Part shown: in pieces, positions 20,701 to 30,554 of the stretch
Position numbering within the stretch: the first letter of the stretch is position 1
Layout: every line of letters starts with the position of its first letter
NCBI GenBank assembly: GCA_030407315.1
Contig: JALQPE010001688.1
Coordinates: forward strand, 310,001-374,000
Length of the DNA: 64,000 bases
Source of the DNA: Asparagopsis taxiformis
Taxonomy: Eukaryota; Rhodophyta; Florideophyceae; Bonnemaisoniales; Bonnemaisoniaceae
Reading direction: 5' to 3'
The notes under the pieces: generated by a model
Database searches by the model: none
Told to the model about the DNA's origin: nothing
The model's input: only the letters and a program-made list of their open reading frames with translations
Program-made: the position numbers and the translations under genes

Positions 20701-22209
20701 CTGTGGGCACTTCCTTTGCACTCCCTTTTGTCACCGGACGACCAAAATTTGGTGTTTCAACGAGCCCCTAAGGGAAAACGGAAGGTAATCTGCGCAACTA
20801 ACATTGCTGAAACCTCTATTACCGTCGAAGATATTACAATTGTTATCGATACGTTGCGGGCGAAAGAGATGAGTTACGACGCGTTGAATAGTTCGTCCGT
20901 ACTTTCTGAATGCTTCATTTCCAAGGCTGCAGCAAAGCAAAGAGCAGGACGAGCTGGCCGTGTATCTCAGGGAACTTGCTATCGTCTAGTACGAAAACAT
21001 ACATTCGAGAACAAGATTGCAGCGCAACAAGTACCGGAGATTCGAAGAGTTGCCCTTGAACATTTAGTTCTCAATGTTCTTAGCATTATTCCAGATAGCC
21101 AAAGTGAGAATGACCCACATGCATTCCTCGCGAAGGCTGTTGACCCCCCGGATCCACAATCAATATCGTCAGCTGTTACCAATCTGATACAGATTGGGGC
21201 GCTAGAACGTATTGATGGCAGTAATTCGGATAATGCTGTTGCATTAACAGCTCTTGGGAAGCATTTGTCGGGTTTGCCTGTGGATGCACGAATTGGGAAG
21301 TTGTTAATTTATGGTTCTCTGTTCGGCTGCCTAGATCCTGCACTTACTATTGCAGCTACAATATCAGAACGATCACCATTCTATGCCCCTTTCGACAAAC
21401 GGGAAGAAGCTCGTGCAGCAAGGTTACCTTTTGTGTGGGGAAAATCAGACTTACTAACCTATGTGAAGGCATTCAACGCCTGGCGCGATTTACGAGACAG
21501 AAGGGAAGGATATAGTGCTGAACAGGACTTTTGCTCTGCCAATTTCTTGTCTCGAAAAACACTTATCACAATATCAGATGGTCGCAAACAGTTGGCCGAT
21601 GCGTTGGTAGATGCTGGCTTTGGCCTTCCCGGTAGCTCCAAAGTAACACTAGGCTGGGAACGGGAGGATGTGCTAAACACATATTCGAACAACGTGCGAG
21701 TGTTGAAGGCAGTTACATGTGCCGCTTTATACCCAAACATTGCCCGTATCGACCTACCAGATAAGACGTACTACGAAGTGAAAGCAGGGACTGTTGCTCA
21801 TAAGTACAACTCCAAGGACCTTCGTTTGCGTTCTAAGACTGGCGAGCGCTTGTTCCTCCACCCTGAATCAGTGAACTTCTTTGAGGGGAATTACGAGACT
21901 CGATGGCTTGCCTACTATGCCAAAGTGAAAACATCGCGGTTGTATTTAAGAGATTCCACCATGGTGTCACCATACGCTATTATGCTTTTCGGAGGAGAGA
22001 TTGGCGTTCAACATGAACGAGGCCAGATGTCGGTGGACAGTTGGGTAATCTTCAAGGCACCAGCGCGGGTTTCTGTATTGGTACGTGAACTTCGGCGAGA
22101 ACTCGATGCACTGTTGCTCCGAAAGTTTGAAGATGCCGAACTGGACTTGGCATTAGCGGGTCGTACCGTGAATGACGCGATTATTCGACTAATTACTTCA
22201 GAATCATAG
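17716..22209 (+). CDS. DHX57-like DEAH-box RNA helicase with UBA and RWD domains, two exons
   Basis: Spliced gene, 1464 residues: exons 17716-18041 and 18141-22209; the 99-nt intron (GTATGT...CAG, branch CTAAC) splits the Tyr codon in RPYFSK. Order: basic low-complexity start; KWLGKSPNQMLREWC segment typical of DHX29/DHX57; UBA-like domain at about 266-305 (ELIRMGFAPFDAADA); RWD-like domain at about 400-510 (ETLFAIYGE); helicase core with GATGSGKTTQ (about 633), DEVHER (about 732), SAT (about 764) and QRAGRAGR (about 1042); then HA2 and OB-fold. The catalytic motifs are intact. The core has an acidic insert (about 835-890). DHX29 aids 48S translation initiation; DHX57 is poorly known. The RWD and UBA pair favours DHX57. 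Its stop lies 7 bp from that of EMC10. Confidence 0.92.
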
Positions 22210-22216
22210 CGCATGC

Positions 22217-22957
22217 TCACGACGCCGAACTGGCGTTTGCACGTTTCCGTTGCTTGGCAGACTTCTTTCGTGTAGGAACTACAACGCGCACTTTACCTGT
22301 CTGCATGGTTGCACCCTGTGTTCTCGACGTATGTGTAGAATTGATTCTTGCTTGACGAGCATCCTCCTCCTCCATTTCTGCCCGTAGTTGCGCGAGACCC
22401 TGTCGAATTCCGTGTGCTAGCGCCACAGCCATAAATATCATGATGTACAAGCCATATTTTGCGAAAAAGCCGCGTTTATGTTTACCATCGTGTTCTGTTT
22501 TTCCCAGATTCGCTTCATCACCGGCTTGCGCATCAGCTTGCTCTGGTTGTTGGACATAAGCTTGCCATCGTGGTCGCTGAAGAATAGGTGCACCGTTGGA
22601 TATGGTGACTTGAGTTTGCAGAGCTGCGTCGTCATTGTGTCGCTCGCAGCCACTAATACCAAGCCAGCGGAATGCGAGTGCCGGAGCATTGGACTGAGAT
22701 ACTTGATCACGAATCACCTCCAGGTCTAACGTGCCTTGCAATGCGCAGGGTGGGAGTTCAGCGAGTGGGCCATCGGGAAAGTCCTCCAAGCGGAATTTGA
22801 CGTTTGCACGCGCTGGTACGAAATTGAAGCCCGGATTGGCAGCGCTGTGTGTGTGCCATGTCGCACCATCGTCGATTGATATTTGCAAGGATGTCGATTG
22901 CGCTCTGAAAACGAGCGAGAGAATTGTCACCAGAGCGGAAACGAGGCGCAATATCAT
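22217..22957 (-). CDS. EMC10: EMC10-like subunit of the ER membrane protein complex
   Basis: 246 residues from the ATG at 22957. A signal peptide opens the protein (MILRLVSALVTILSLVFRAQ). A lumenal beta-rich domain follows, with LPPCALQGTLDLEV and GISGCE matching the two cysteine positions of EMC10. GFFAKYGLYIMIFMAVALA is one membrane helix with the family's FFAKYxxYI signature, and the cytosolic tail is basic (TRKKSAKQRKR). EMC inserts tail-anchored and multi-pass proteins in the ER membrane; EMC10 is its lumenal, non-core subunit. The long basic tail is unusual compared with the short Gly-rich tail of animals. It converges on the helicase gene. Confidence 0.78.
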   Translation of the reverse strand: MILRLVSALVTILSLVFRAQSTSLQISIDDGATWHTHSAANPGFNFVPARANVKFRLEDFPDGPLAELPPCALQGTLDLEVIRDQVSQSNAPALAFRWLGISGCERHNDDAALQTQVTISNGAPILQRPRWQAYVQQPEQADAQAGDEANLGKTEHDGKHKRGFFAKYGLYIMIFMAVALAHGIRQGLAQLRAEMEEEDARQARINSTHTSRTQGATMQTGKVRVVVPTRKKSAKQRKRANASSAS

Positions 22958-23385
22958 GGTCGAGGCAGAGTCTAACGGAACGTTTGAAAGTCGCTGATGA
23001 CTCGGTGGGACAAGTGTGCGGTATCTTATTCGAACATTGGTAGGGTACACTAATTTCTATCCGATTGGATGTTTTCTCTCAAATAGGATTCGCGTACTGG
23101 TTGTTATCACAGATTCGCCTTTTTTGCCAGCAGTACAGATGAATACCCTTGGGTAACCCCAGGCGATAACAGTGCTTCTTCATGCGTTGTGAACAGTGTA
23201 GAAGACTTTTCTCACTACATGTGTACTATCGAGTTACATTGTTTGAATGAATCCATATTGCACAGATACCTTCGGGATCCGACATTCACTAGGCGTTCCA
23301 TTCAACGTTCCTCATGCCTTAAACCGCTACGAAATCAACAAGTTAATATCCGCTGCAGACGCAAACAAACAATTGGCCCGTCCTT
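22958..23385. other. Divergent promoter region, EMC10 / SMP-C2
   Basis: 428 bp between divergent starts. I looked for an upstream exon that could give the SMP-C2 protein a membrane anchor and saw none. Confidence 0.5.
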
Positions 23386-24903
23386 ATGAGTTCGGCACAA
23401 ATGCGCCTCCTCGCAGGCGACCTTCCCCGCGACGAATCCACCCGCTGGTTAACCGCATTTATCCGAGAGACATGGCCTTTTGCCACCAACATAGTTCAAT
23501 CCGTTCTGCTGGAGTATGTCCAACCAGCATTAGAAGCTGCTGTTCCAGCCGGACTGCCCGTACCTAGATTCACAAAGATTGACATGGGCCCCGATGCTGT
23601 CGAAGTTACCAAAGTGTCTGTTTTTGAGCGTCGTTACGCAAATGAAACTTGTGTCGTTCTTGAGGCAGACATTCTTTACGATGGACGTCCAAACATTGAG
23701 ATGGCTGTAGCTGATTTCACGTTTGGCGTTGACGCTGCCAAAATCCAAGGCAGAGTGGAGCTTTTGCTCAGGCCCCTTTTGGACCGAATTCCCCTTATAG
23801 GCGCTTGTCAAGTCGCTTTCATTAACAGGCCCACCCTTGACTACAATTTGACCGGCCTTGCTGCTTGGGGGCAACAATATCTTATCAGCGGCGTAGTGCG
23901 TAGCGCTGTAGAAGATGTACTCTCTTCAATGGCTGTGCTCCCGAACAGAGTAGCTTACAAAGTAGACACAACGACAGATTACTTTCGTTTTGTCGCGCAT
24001 CCTATTGGAATTCTCCGCGTCGCCGCTTTGAGTGGCACAGGCTTTCCATGTACAGACAGGAATATTCTCAAACAGGCTATTGGAGCATCAGAAGAGCCAG
24101 ACGTTTATTTAACATTGCGTCATGGCAGTTCACTCAAGAGGACCGACCGCATTGATGACAGCACCAACCCAGTCTGGAAGGATCAGATTTTCGATTTCGT
24201 GCTGACTACCGAGTCTAGGGTTCAGGAATTACGCGTTGAAGCGTACGACTACGACCTTGCTGGCAGCGATGACTTCCTCGGCCACGGCACCGTGCTTGTC
24301 AGTGATCTAATCAGTGGTGGCGTGAGTGAAATCGACTTGCATGATTCACCAGAGGACGCAAAACCCAAAGTCAAATTAACAGCGAGATGGCTCTCACTGT
24401 CGAGTGGCTTACATGATCTTCAGACCGCCATTGTGTCTTTACGTTCCGAGACTACTCGGCCAAAAAACTGTTCCCCTCTGCTGCTAAGCATTGAGGTCGA
24501 CGAAGCCAAGAATTTACCAAGTGGGAAACGACCATATGTATGCGTTTGTGTGGGAACGGAGAAGTTTCAAACACGCGCAGTATACCACATTCCAGGCTTG
24601 TTTTCAGTGGAAAATCCTGATTTCGAGGAATCGTTCCATGTATCACTGCCAGGCAATGTCGACGCCGGGTTGAAAATTAATTACGAAGTCATCGACCTCA
24701 TTAGCGGCGCAAAGCTCGGCAACGCGTACAGCTCGCTCGCGGAGGCCGTGATGGCAGGGCCTCGCGGTAAGGAATACACCTTTGCATTACTGGGCAGCGA
24801 AAAGGCCAATGCATCGTTGCGTGTGCGCGTCCGTCTCGAAGCTGTTTTAGATCAGCCACCGTTGTGGGAAGCACTCTCTGCAGGTGAAGGAAGCAGTTCA
24901 TAG
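23386..24903 (+). CDS. SMP-C2 lipid-transfer protein, extended-synaptotagmin-like
   Basis: 505 residues, no intron. Residues 15-210 fit an SMP domain (STRWLTAFIRETWPFATNIV at the start is the family's usual opening; then PNIEMAVADFTFGVDAAKIQG and FINRPTLDYNLTGL). A first C2 domain at about 213-330 has DDSTNPVWKDQIF and YDYDLAGSDDFLG, so Asp residues of the calcium loops are kept. A second C2-like domain at about 365-470 lacks them. SMP domains move glycerolipids between membranes at contact sites, and E-Syts and plant SYT1 tether ER to plasma membrane. The odd point is that the N-terminal membrane hairpin is absent: the protein starts directly at SMP. It may bind membranes only through C2 or a partner. 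Confidence 0.8.
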   Translation: MSSAQMRLLAGDLPRDESTRWLTAFIRETWPFATNIVQSVLLEYVQPALEAAVPAGLPVPRFTKIDMGPDAVEVTKVSVFERRYANETCVVLEADILYDGRPNIEMAVADFTFGVDAAKIQGRVELLLRPLLDRIPLIGACQVAFINRPTLDYNLTGLAAWGQQYLISGVVRSAVEDVLSSMAVLPNRVAYKVDTTTDYFRFVAHPIGILRVAALSGTGFPCTDRNILKQAIGASEEPDVYLTLRHGSSLKRTDRIDDSTNPVWKDQIFDFVLTTESRVQELRVEAYDYDLAGSDDFLGHGTVLVSDLISGGVSEIDLHDSPEDAKPKVKLTARWLSLSSGLHDLQTAIVSLRSETTRPKNCSPLLLSIEVDEAKNLPSGKRPYVCVCVGTEKFQTRAVYHIPGLFSVENPDFEESFHVSLPGNVDAGLKINYEVIDLISGAKLGNAYSSLAEAVMAGPRGKEYTFALLGSEKANASLRVRVRLEAVLDQPPLWEALSAGEGSSS

Positions 24904-24992
24904 CTAGTCACGATAGGACGATAAAGCCAATTTACGGTACATGATCATGACACGAAGAGTTTGGGTGAATCCAGACGTATCAATAGTGCATT

Positions 24993-25406
24993 CTATTCGC
25001 GCGGCGGATCTGGATGTGGGGTGAAGCGACGCTTCAAGCGCAGTTTTTCAGCAAAGAACCATATACGCGGCCCACTACAAGTGTGACAGTAGGCGCCTGC
25101 AGCCCGTTGCCCAATTTCAGTGGTTGGTGCAGGTTGCATTGGAATTGGCTGGACAACCTCGCTTGACGCATCCGGAGATTCCTCTGCAGAGTTTTGGTTA
25201 TCGATAGAACTCTGCGTTGAAGGCAAATTTGAAAGTAAAGTTGCGTTCTCAACTTGCAGAGTGTTAGAGAGCACTTGGCGCTTGTCCTGAATCCATTGAT
25301 TGAACTTTTCACTGTCACCACCCTCGGAAACTGTGTAGTAGATTGCTCCGGTCGTTGCTGCAACCGAGAGCGCTATGGCAGCACGAACAGCTGTTGGAGA
25401 GGTCAT
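24993..25406 (-). CDS. Small single-pass membrane protein, unrecognised
   Basis: 137 residues. Residues 6-26 are a hydrophobic helix (AVRAAIALSVAATTGAIYYTV), followed by a polar, Ser/Gln/Pro-rich middle and a basic C-terminal end with a CHTC pair (AYCHTCSGPRIWFFAEK). An N-terminal helix followed by a short charged segment recalls small inner-mitochondrial assembly factors such as PET117, but the similarity is slight and the tail does not match. Its start is 172 bp from the divergent C2-lipase start; it converges on the SMP-C2 gene with 89 bp between stops. Coding is probable because of this position and a sensible composition. Confidence 0.5.
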   Translation of the reverse strand: MTSPTAVRAAIALSVAATTGAIYYTVSEGGDSEKFNQWIQDKRQVLSNTLQVENATLLSNLPSTQSSIDNQNSAEESPDASSEVVQPIPMQPAPTTEIGQRAAGAYCHTCSGPRIWFFAEKLRLKRRFTPHPDPPRE

Positions 25407-25578
25407 GGCGATGCTTGAAGGGATCCCTCTGTAGTGTCACGAGCAGTGATCGGACAATTCGGTTGGAACGGGTGAATCGCTGCAAAAATTTACTTCATCT
25501 TCCGAATCACATAAGATAAAATTACAGCAATGCAACAGGCAGCATGCTACCAATCTCCCAGCCGACAATATCGTGTTT

Positions 25579-28092
25579 ATGCTCAACAGAGATGCCGAGC
25601 TAGTTCCGAACAAGCATCCGACGATGCCGGAGCTAACTATTTCAAGTTTGCGTCTTCGGTCACTTCCAAGACGCCTACTCCGTGCACCTAGTCCATTTAT
25701 AGAAGTGCACACTCAACCAGCCTCATTTCCTGTTTCTCAAACATCTATACAGGAACGAACAACAACTGCAAACTGGCCGTCGTTCACATTCACGTTCATA
25801 GTTCCTACCCTGTGTACTCCCCCGTCAATAGGTTTCATTGTTCGCGATGCACAAAACCCACATCCGCCTATTGGACGCTTATGCTTGTCTATACAAACTG
25901 CCCTTGTGGAGGGCTGGTTTCCTCTTCTACGTGATCCCAGTACATCGTCTGAAACTACAGAGGTGTACGTGCGAATATGGTGCCCAGACTTCTGCAAATC
26001 TCTCCCATCGCACTGCAATCACGTATCTTCTGCTGATACACCACGCTTTCCTCCAATTCAGCAAGCAGATGGTGAGTTGAGAGCTGTTTCTAGCGTCCCT
26101 GGTTGCTTGTTTCGGTGTGGCCAGCTCAATCTTTCCATTGTAGCGGAGGGTGTCCCCCTCTCTGTTAAGGGGCCTTTTCTCATTGCTCAAATTGACGATC
26201 AAATGTTACGCGCAGGTGAGGTGCAAATAGATGAAACAACAACCACACCTTTCAACAGTGTAGATCATTTTAGCACAGATTCCCGCTCTATGGATGATTC
26301 AAGTCTTTCCCTCGAACCCTCTTTTCCTGACGGGAAGCAAGACAGTATAGATTCCACCAGCGGTAGTCCAAGTTCAAGACGAACAAAAATGGGCGCTGTT
26401 GTGAAGAAGAAAGCATCCAAGGCCACAAAAGCAGTTATAAAGAAAGCTCCTATGGCAAGCAGTCTTAGTTTTCTGCTCGACAAGGCTTCTGCCTACGCTA
26501 CGGCCGCATCTTTGATATCTGCAGGTGGCAATCGATTCACCACCGATTCTCCACAGCAACCCAAAGAGGCCAACAATGGTACCGAGAACGAAGTACCAAA
26601 AGATCAGGATTCAACGGCGGATGGACTGCAAGCAGAAAATGAGGTAAAGACAGAACTAGATGCAAGCGATGAGCTCTCTCCTACTGCAATTGGCAGTATA
26701 ACAATTTCAGACCCAGTTGAGGAAACTGCAACATCCGTGCATGAAGACGATGAGGAAAATGTCGAAAATAATCCTATACAAACGGAGACCTCGAGATCCG
26801 TAGACTTTGGTGCTTTTTCTTTTGCTCTCTTACAGGGAGTAGCACCCAAATCCCTTAAACTGAGTATACAGGACAACAAGTCAGTGCTCCCGACGCCTTT
26901 ATCGTCAGTAACAGAACAGAAAGTATCATTCCCAGATTTGGGGCAGCTCAGATGTGCGTGTCTGGAAGGCTGCAATACTCATATTTTTGAAGCCAGTCTT
27001 TCAGATCCAGGCATATATGGATCAAAGATAACACTGAAGATATTGATCAAACACGAAACTTGGCTACCTCTATCATCCTGCACAAATGTAACACCACGGT
27101 TTCAGGAAATCTTCAGTGAGCTGGATGATGTCATCTCGTCGTTCAATGAAAAATTCCCACAAGCAAAGGATCTAACTTACCTCTTTGTCGGAGGCTTATT
27201 TACTCAACACTACCCAACGTACTTTGAGAAAAACATCAAGTATCTCCAAGAAAAACTACTACTTCCTCGAGTTCAAACGATACCAATTCACACAGAAGGA
27301 AGTATTGCGAGAAACGCAAAAGTCATTCGTGATTCTATCTTCAAAACCTGTCGCGGAGCAAAGTCTGTTGTTCTATTTGGGCATTCAAAAGGAGGGGTGG
27401 ACGTTGTTTCCGTGCTGGACATGTTTCCAGAGGCTATACCATTTATTCATGGTATTGTCACGTTCCAGGCTCCGTTTGGTGGAACATTTCTCATCGATTT
27501 TGTATCCAGAAGCAAATTAGCTGTGAGTGCAATTACAAGCTTCATAGAGTCTGTTTGGAAAGGTGATCAGGATGCATTCCATGACATGAGCTACTCGGCT
27601 CGATTGAAACTGCTCGGGTTGCATAATTCAAAACTTGAACAAGAAGCTGCAGGCGATGGTGAAGATACTGTTCACGATGGTATGTCATCTGTACATAGCT
27701 GTGGGAATTTGAAACAGCTTCCATTTGAAATTGGTGATGATTGCTCTGAAAAACTGCGAGTCTTCTCAAAGGTACCATGTGTGTCTTTTGGTAGCTATGC
27801 ATCATTCGACGTGCTGGGGATCAGGAGTGCAGCCAACGCAGCCGGAATCGCATCAATGGCTCCTGCTGCTCAGAAAATCGTTCAGTATACTGGTTATTGT
27901 TGTGACGGCTTGGTAACAGCGGGAGACGCACGCGTCCCATTCTCAGATCTAATACATTTGGGAGATATGATGCACACAGAGCCTGCCCTTTATGTACAAG
28001 GTACAAAATATCACCCTGGAAAGCTCACGGCATGCGGCTTAACTTTACTCTTCGAAAAGATTTCCCGTAGTTCGGATACTCCCAATCTCTAG
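25579..28092 (+). CDS. C2-domain alpha/beta-hydrolase, lipase-like
   Basis: 837 residues from the ATG at 25579 (a second ATG at 25624 is directly before the C2 strand). A C2-like domain covers about 16-130 (LTISSLRLRS, then PFIEVHTQ). A Ser/Thr/Glu-rich, probably disordered linker runs to about 440. The hydrolase domain follows: LTYLFVGGLFTQHYPTYF, the nucleophile elbow GHSKGG at about 600, then CCDGLV (about 775) and MMHTEP (about 798) as likely Asp and His of the triad. The layout resembles DUF676/serine-esterase lipases, in which a DGLV segment precedes the catalytic His. A membrane-lipid or acyl-ester substrate is likely but cannot be named. No signal peptide; C2 may recruit it to membranes. 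Confidence 0.75.
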   Translation: MLNRDAELVPNKHPTMPELTISSLRLRSLPRRLLRAPSPFIEVHTQPASFPVSQTSIQERTTTANWPSFTFTFIVPTLCTPPSIGFIVRDAQNPHPPIGRLCLSIQTALVEGWFPLLRDPSTSSETTEVYVRIWCPDFCKSLPSHCNHVSSADTPRFPPIQQADGELRAVSSVPGCLFRCGQLNLSIVAEGVPLSVKGPFLIAQIDDQMLRAGEVQIDETTTTPFNSVDHFSTDSRSMDDSSLSLEPSFPDGKQDSIDSTSGSPSSRRTKMGAVVKKKASKATKAVIKKAPMASSLSFLLDKASAYATAASLISAGGNRFTTDSPQQPKEANNGTENEVPKDQDSTADGLQAENEVKTELDASDELSPTAIGSITISDPVEETATSVHEDDEENVENNPIQTETSRSVDFGAFSFALLQGVAPKSLKLSIQDNKSVLPTPLSSVTEQKVSFPDLGQLRCACLEGCNTHIFEASLSDPGIYGSKITLKILIKHETWLPLSSCTNVTPRFQEIFSELDDVISSFNEKFPQAKDLTYLFVGGLFTQHYPTYFEKNIKYLQEKLLLPRVQTIPIHTEGSIARNAKVIRDSIFKTCRGAKSVVLFGHSKGGVDVVSVLDMFPEAIPFIHGIVTFQAPFGGTFLIDFVSRSKLAVSAITSFIESVWKGDQDAFHDMSYSARLKLLGLHNSKLEQEAAGDGEDTVHDGMSSVHSCGNLKQLPFEIGDDCSEKLRVFSKVPCVSFGSYASFDVLGIRSAANAAGIASMAPAAQKIVQYTGYCCDGLVTAGDARVPFSDLIHLGDMMHTEPALYVQGTKYHPGKLTACGLTLLFEKISRSSDTPNL

Positions 28093-28222
28093 GCATTTAA
28101 GAATAGTAAACCTCACGGGCGAGGATAGAACACTATTATAACCGAGATAGTGAATAAGTTTAATGCAATTTCGCTGAAAACACTAGTGTTAGTGAGACCT
28201 CCAATTTACAAATGAGAAACTC

Positions 28223-29972
28223 TTACGGCGCGTCATCATTAGCATCAGCAGCCTGCATATCACGAGGTTTGGGTCCGCCAGCCTCCTTTGCCATGATTAT
28301 TTGATCGATCCTCAGCACTGTTGATGCCGCATCAGTTGCAAGACGCAATGCCCAATGCTTCACGAGAAGCAGGTCAAAAATATTTTGCTGAACGGCATCA
28401 ATCACTTCACCATCCTCTATCCCCAGTCCAGCGGTGTTCTTGCCAGATGCATGTGCAGCAACTAGGGTACTGATCATATCAGTGGCATCGATACCGGAAG
28501 TTTCTGCCAATACTCTTGGGACTACCTCGAGAGCTTCAGCATACTTCTTGATCGAATACTGGTCGAGACCAGGTCGACCCTTCGCAAACTCATGAAGCCT
28601 TCTTGACAACTCAACTTCACAGGCACCCGCGCCTGCCACAAACCTCGGGTCTTTCGTAATACCCTTAAAGACGTTGACGGCGTCATCAACGGCACGATCG
28701 ATGTCATCAAGAAGATTTTGGGTCGATGCTCGAACAAGAATTGTTGCAATTCGAGATCCTTCCTTTTCTTGACGGAATACAATGCATTTCGTAGAGCCAA
28801 TCTCCTCCACCTCAATCAAGTCGGCTCGGCCCTGTTCATCCACTGTGGGTGTCTTCATTTTGGCGAGTGCAATGGCTCCTGTTGTGCGTGCAACACGTCT
28901 CAGGTCAAACTTGGACTGGCACCGAATAGCCATGATCTTGTACTTCTCGATAAAGTGCATGGCCACTTCGCCAAACTTGGTGGATGCGATCACGGTGACA
29001 CCTGCATCAGCAATGGCTTTGATCTTCGTCTCTAGCATAGTTTCCTCCGATTTGGTGTAGTTTGTAAATTCCTTTGCAGATTTCAGCAACACTGTTCCTT
29101 TTGTCTCCGACTGCGATGCTTCAAAGTCACAGGTGTAGATTGCTACTCGTGCATTTGCTACTTTCTTGATCGTACCTTCTACATCTCTTACAAGAACAGC
29201 ACCAGGAATCACTGTTGAGTCTGAAACTGATCCGCCGAGTACCTTGGCCACGCGAATATTTTCCACGCTAAAGGTATTGATATTCGCTGGAAGAACAGAG
29301 ATACAGGCCTTCGCAATCAAAGGAGTGAGCACCGATTCCAACCCGTACTGCTTGGATGCGACACATGAATACAATGCTTTCGAAACTGCGTCGACATCCT
29401 TCAAATCGAAAACCTTATGCACGGCGAGCTCTTCAAGAATACCCAGCGCTTCTTCTCCAGCCCGTTCATAGCCTATGTTACGTTGCAATCAAGCACATAC
29501 AATAAAACGAAATAGACACGTCAGTGATCCAGACCCAGTGGTAACATTGAGCCAAATATTACTCAAACGTACCATCCACAATTTCCGCAGTGTTCAACCC
29601 CATTCGAAGTAGCTTCTCAGCCTGATCCATGAGTTCACCAGCGAAAGCAACAACAAGACCGGTGCCGTCTCCGACCTCACGTTCCTGAGCCTCACTGGCC
29701 ATGACGACGATCTTTGCAGCTGGATGCACAACCTCTAATTCTCGCACAATGGTCGCTGCGTCAGATGTGACAAACAATTTGCCGAGATGATTGACAACCA
29801 TTTTATTCATTCCATTTGGCCCCAGGGAAGTTCGAACGATCGCGCTCAATTGCCTGCAGGCATCAATGTTTCTCATGACAGCTTCATCGAGACCTGTGAT
29901 GTGCTTTGAGCCCTCCTTGAGAATGCCAGAAAGGCCTTGGTTGGGGACAAAGGAAGCAGTCTTTGGTCCCAT
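28223..29972 (-). CDS. CCT8: CCT/TRiC chaperonin theta subunit (CCT8), two exons
   Basis: Spliced gene, 549 residues: exons 29972-29573 and 29472-28223, with a 100-nt intron (GTACGT...TAG, branch CTGAC) inside EIVDG/YERAGEE, where the family reads straight through. It begins MGPKTASFVPNQGLSGILKE, followed by SLGPNGMNKMVVNHLGKLFVTSDAATI, the theta-type opening. The ATPase motif VGDGTG is present. The length equals that of animal CCT8 (548). CCT is the cytosolic double-ring chaperonin that folds actin, tubulin and WD40 proteins with ATP; theta is one of eight paralogous subunits. It converges on the C2-lipase (130 bp between stops). Confidence 0.97.
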
Positions 29973-30554
29973 TTTCACACGACGGCTGTTTGCTAGGAAG
30001 GGATAAAGTCAATTAGGCGCGTGATCGAGTAACCGTGAGCTGTGCAAAATTGCGACGGGAAAGTTGAGAAGGAATTGAGCTTGTTCGTCGAAACTGGAAG
30101 AGATCTAAGATAATAGATCGTTGGAGGATCAAAGGCGTGAAATGGCTGTAATACCGGGTAGAACAGGTTGGCAGCGACCGCGACAAACTCAATACACTGA
30201 TAAACGGCGGGAGTGTGACACGTGTTCCAAATTCCGTTTATCGCTGATTATTGAACATACACTACAGAGAAGCGCTTACTACCGACACTGCACGGAGCCG
30301 GTGTTTCTTGTAGCGTCCATCAGGCAGATGGGGCAGAGCTTTTCTCCCTATTGCCAATTCGTAGGTCGGCATCGACGTTAGCAGGCGGCGGCGGCATACA
30401 TGAACAGCATAAACCAGAACAGCACCGAAAAGAGACTGGCCGTTTATCAATGACAGTTATCACAATTGACACAGGTCGGAAAAGACATCGAAAGACATCA
30501 CTCACGACTATCGACGGGAGCATGCTATAGATTAAAAAAAACAGTTACACATAC
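29973..30554. other. Intergenic, CCT8 5' flank
   Basis: 0.58 kb between CCT8 and the desaturase, both minus. No gene or RNA recognised. Confidence 0.55.

Noticed and set aside
23247..23567. An upstream exon for the SMP-C2 gene
   Set aside because: The frame differs, has no membrane segment and no donor with a CTRAC-AG acceptor leading into the SMP frame.
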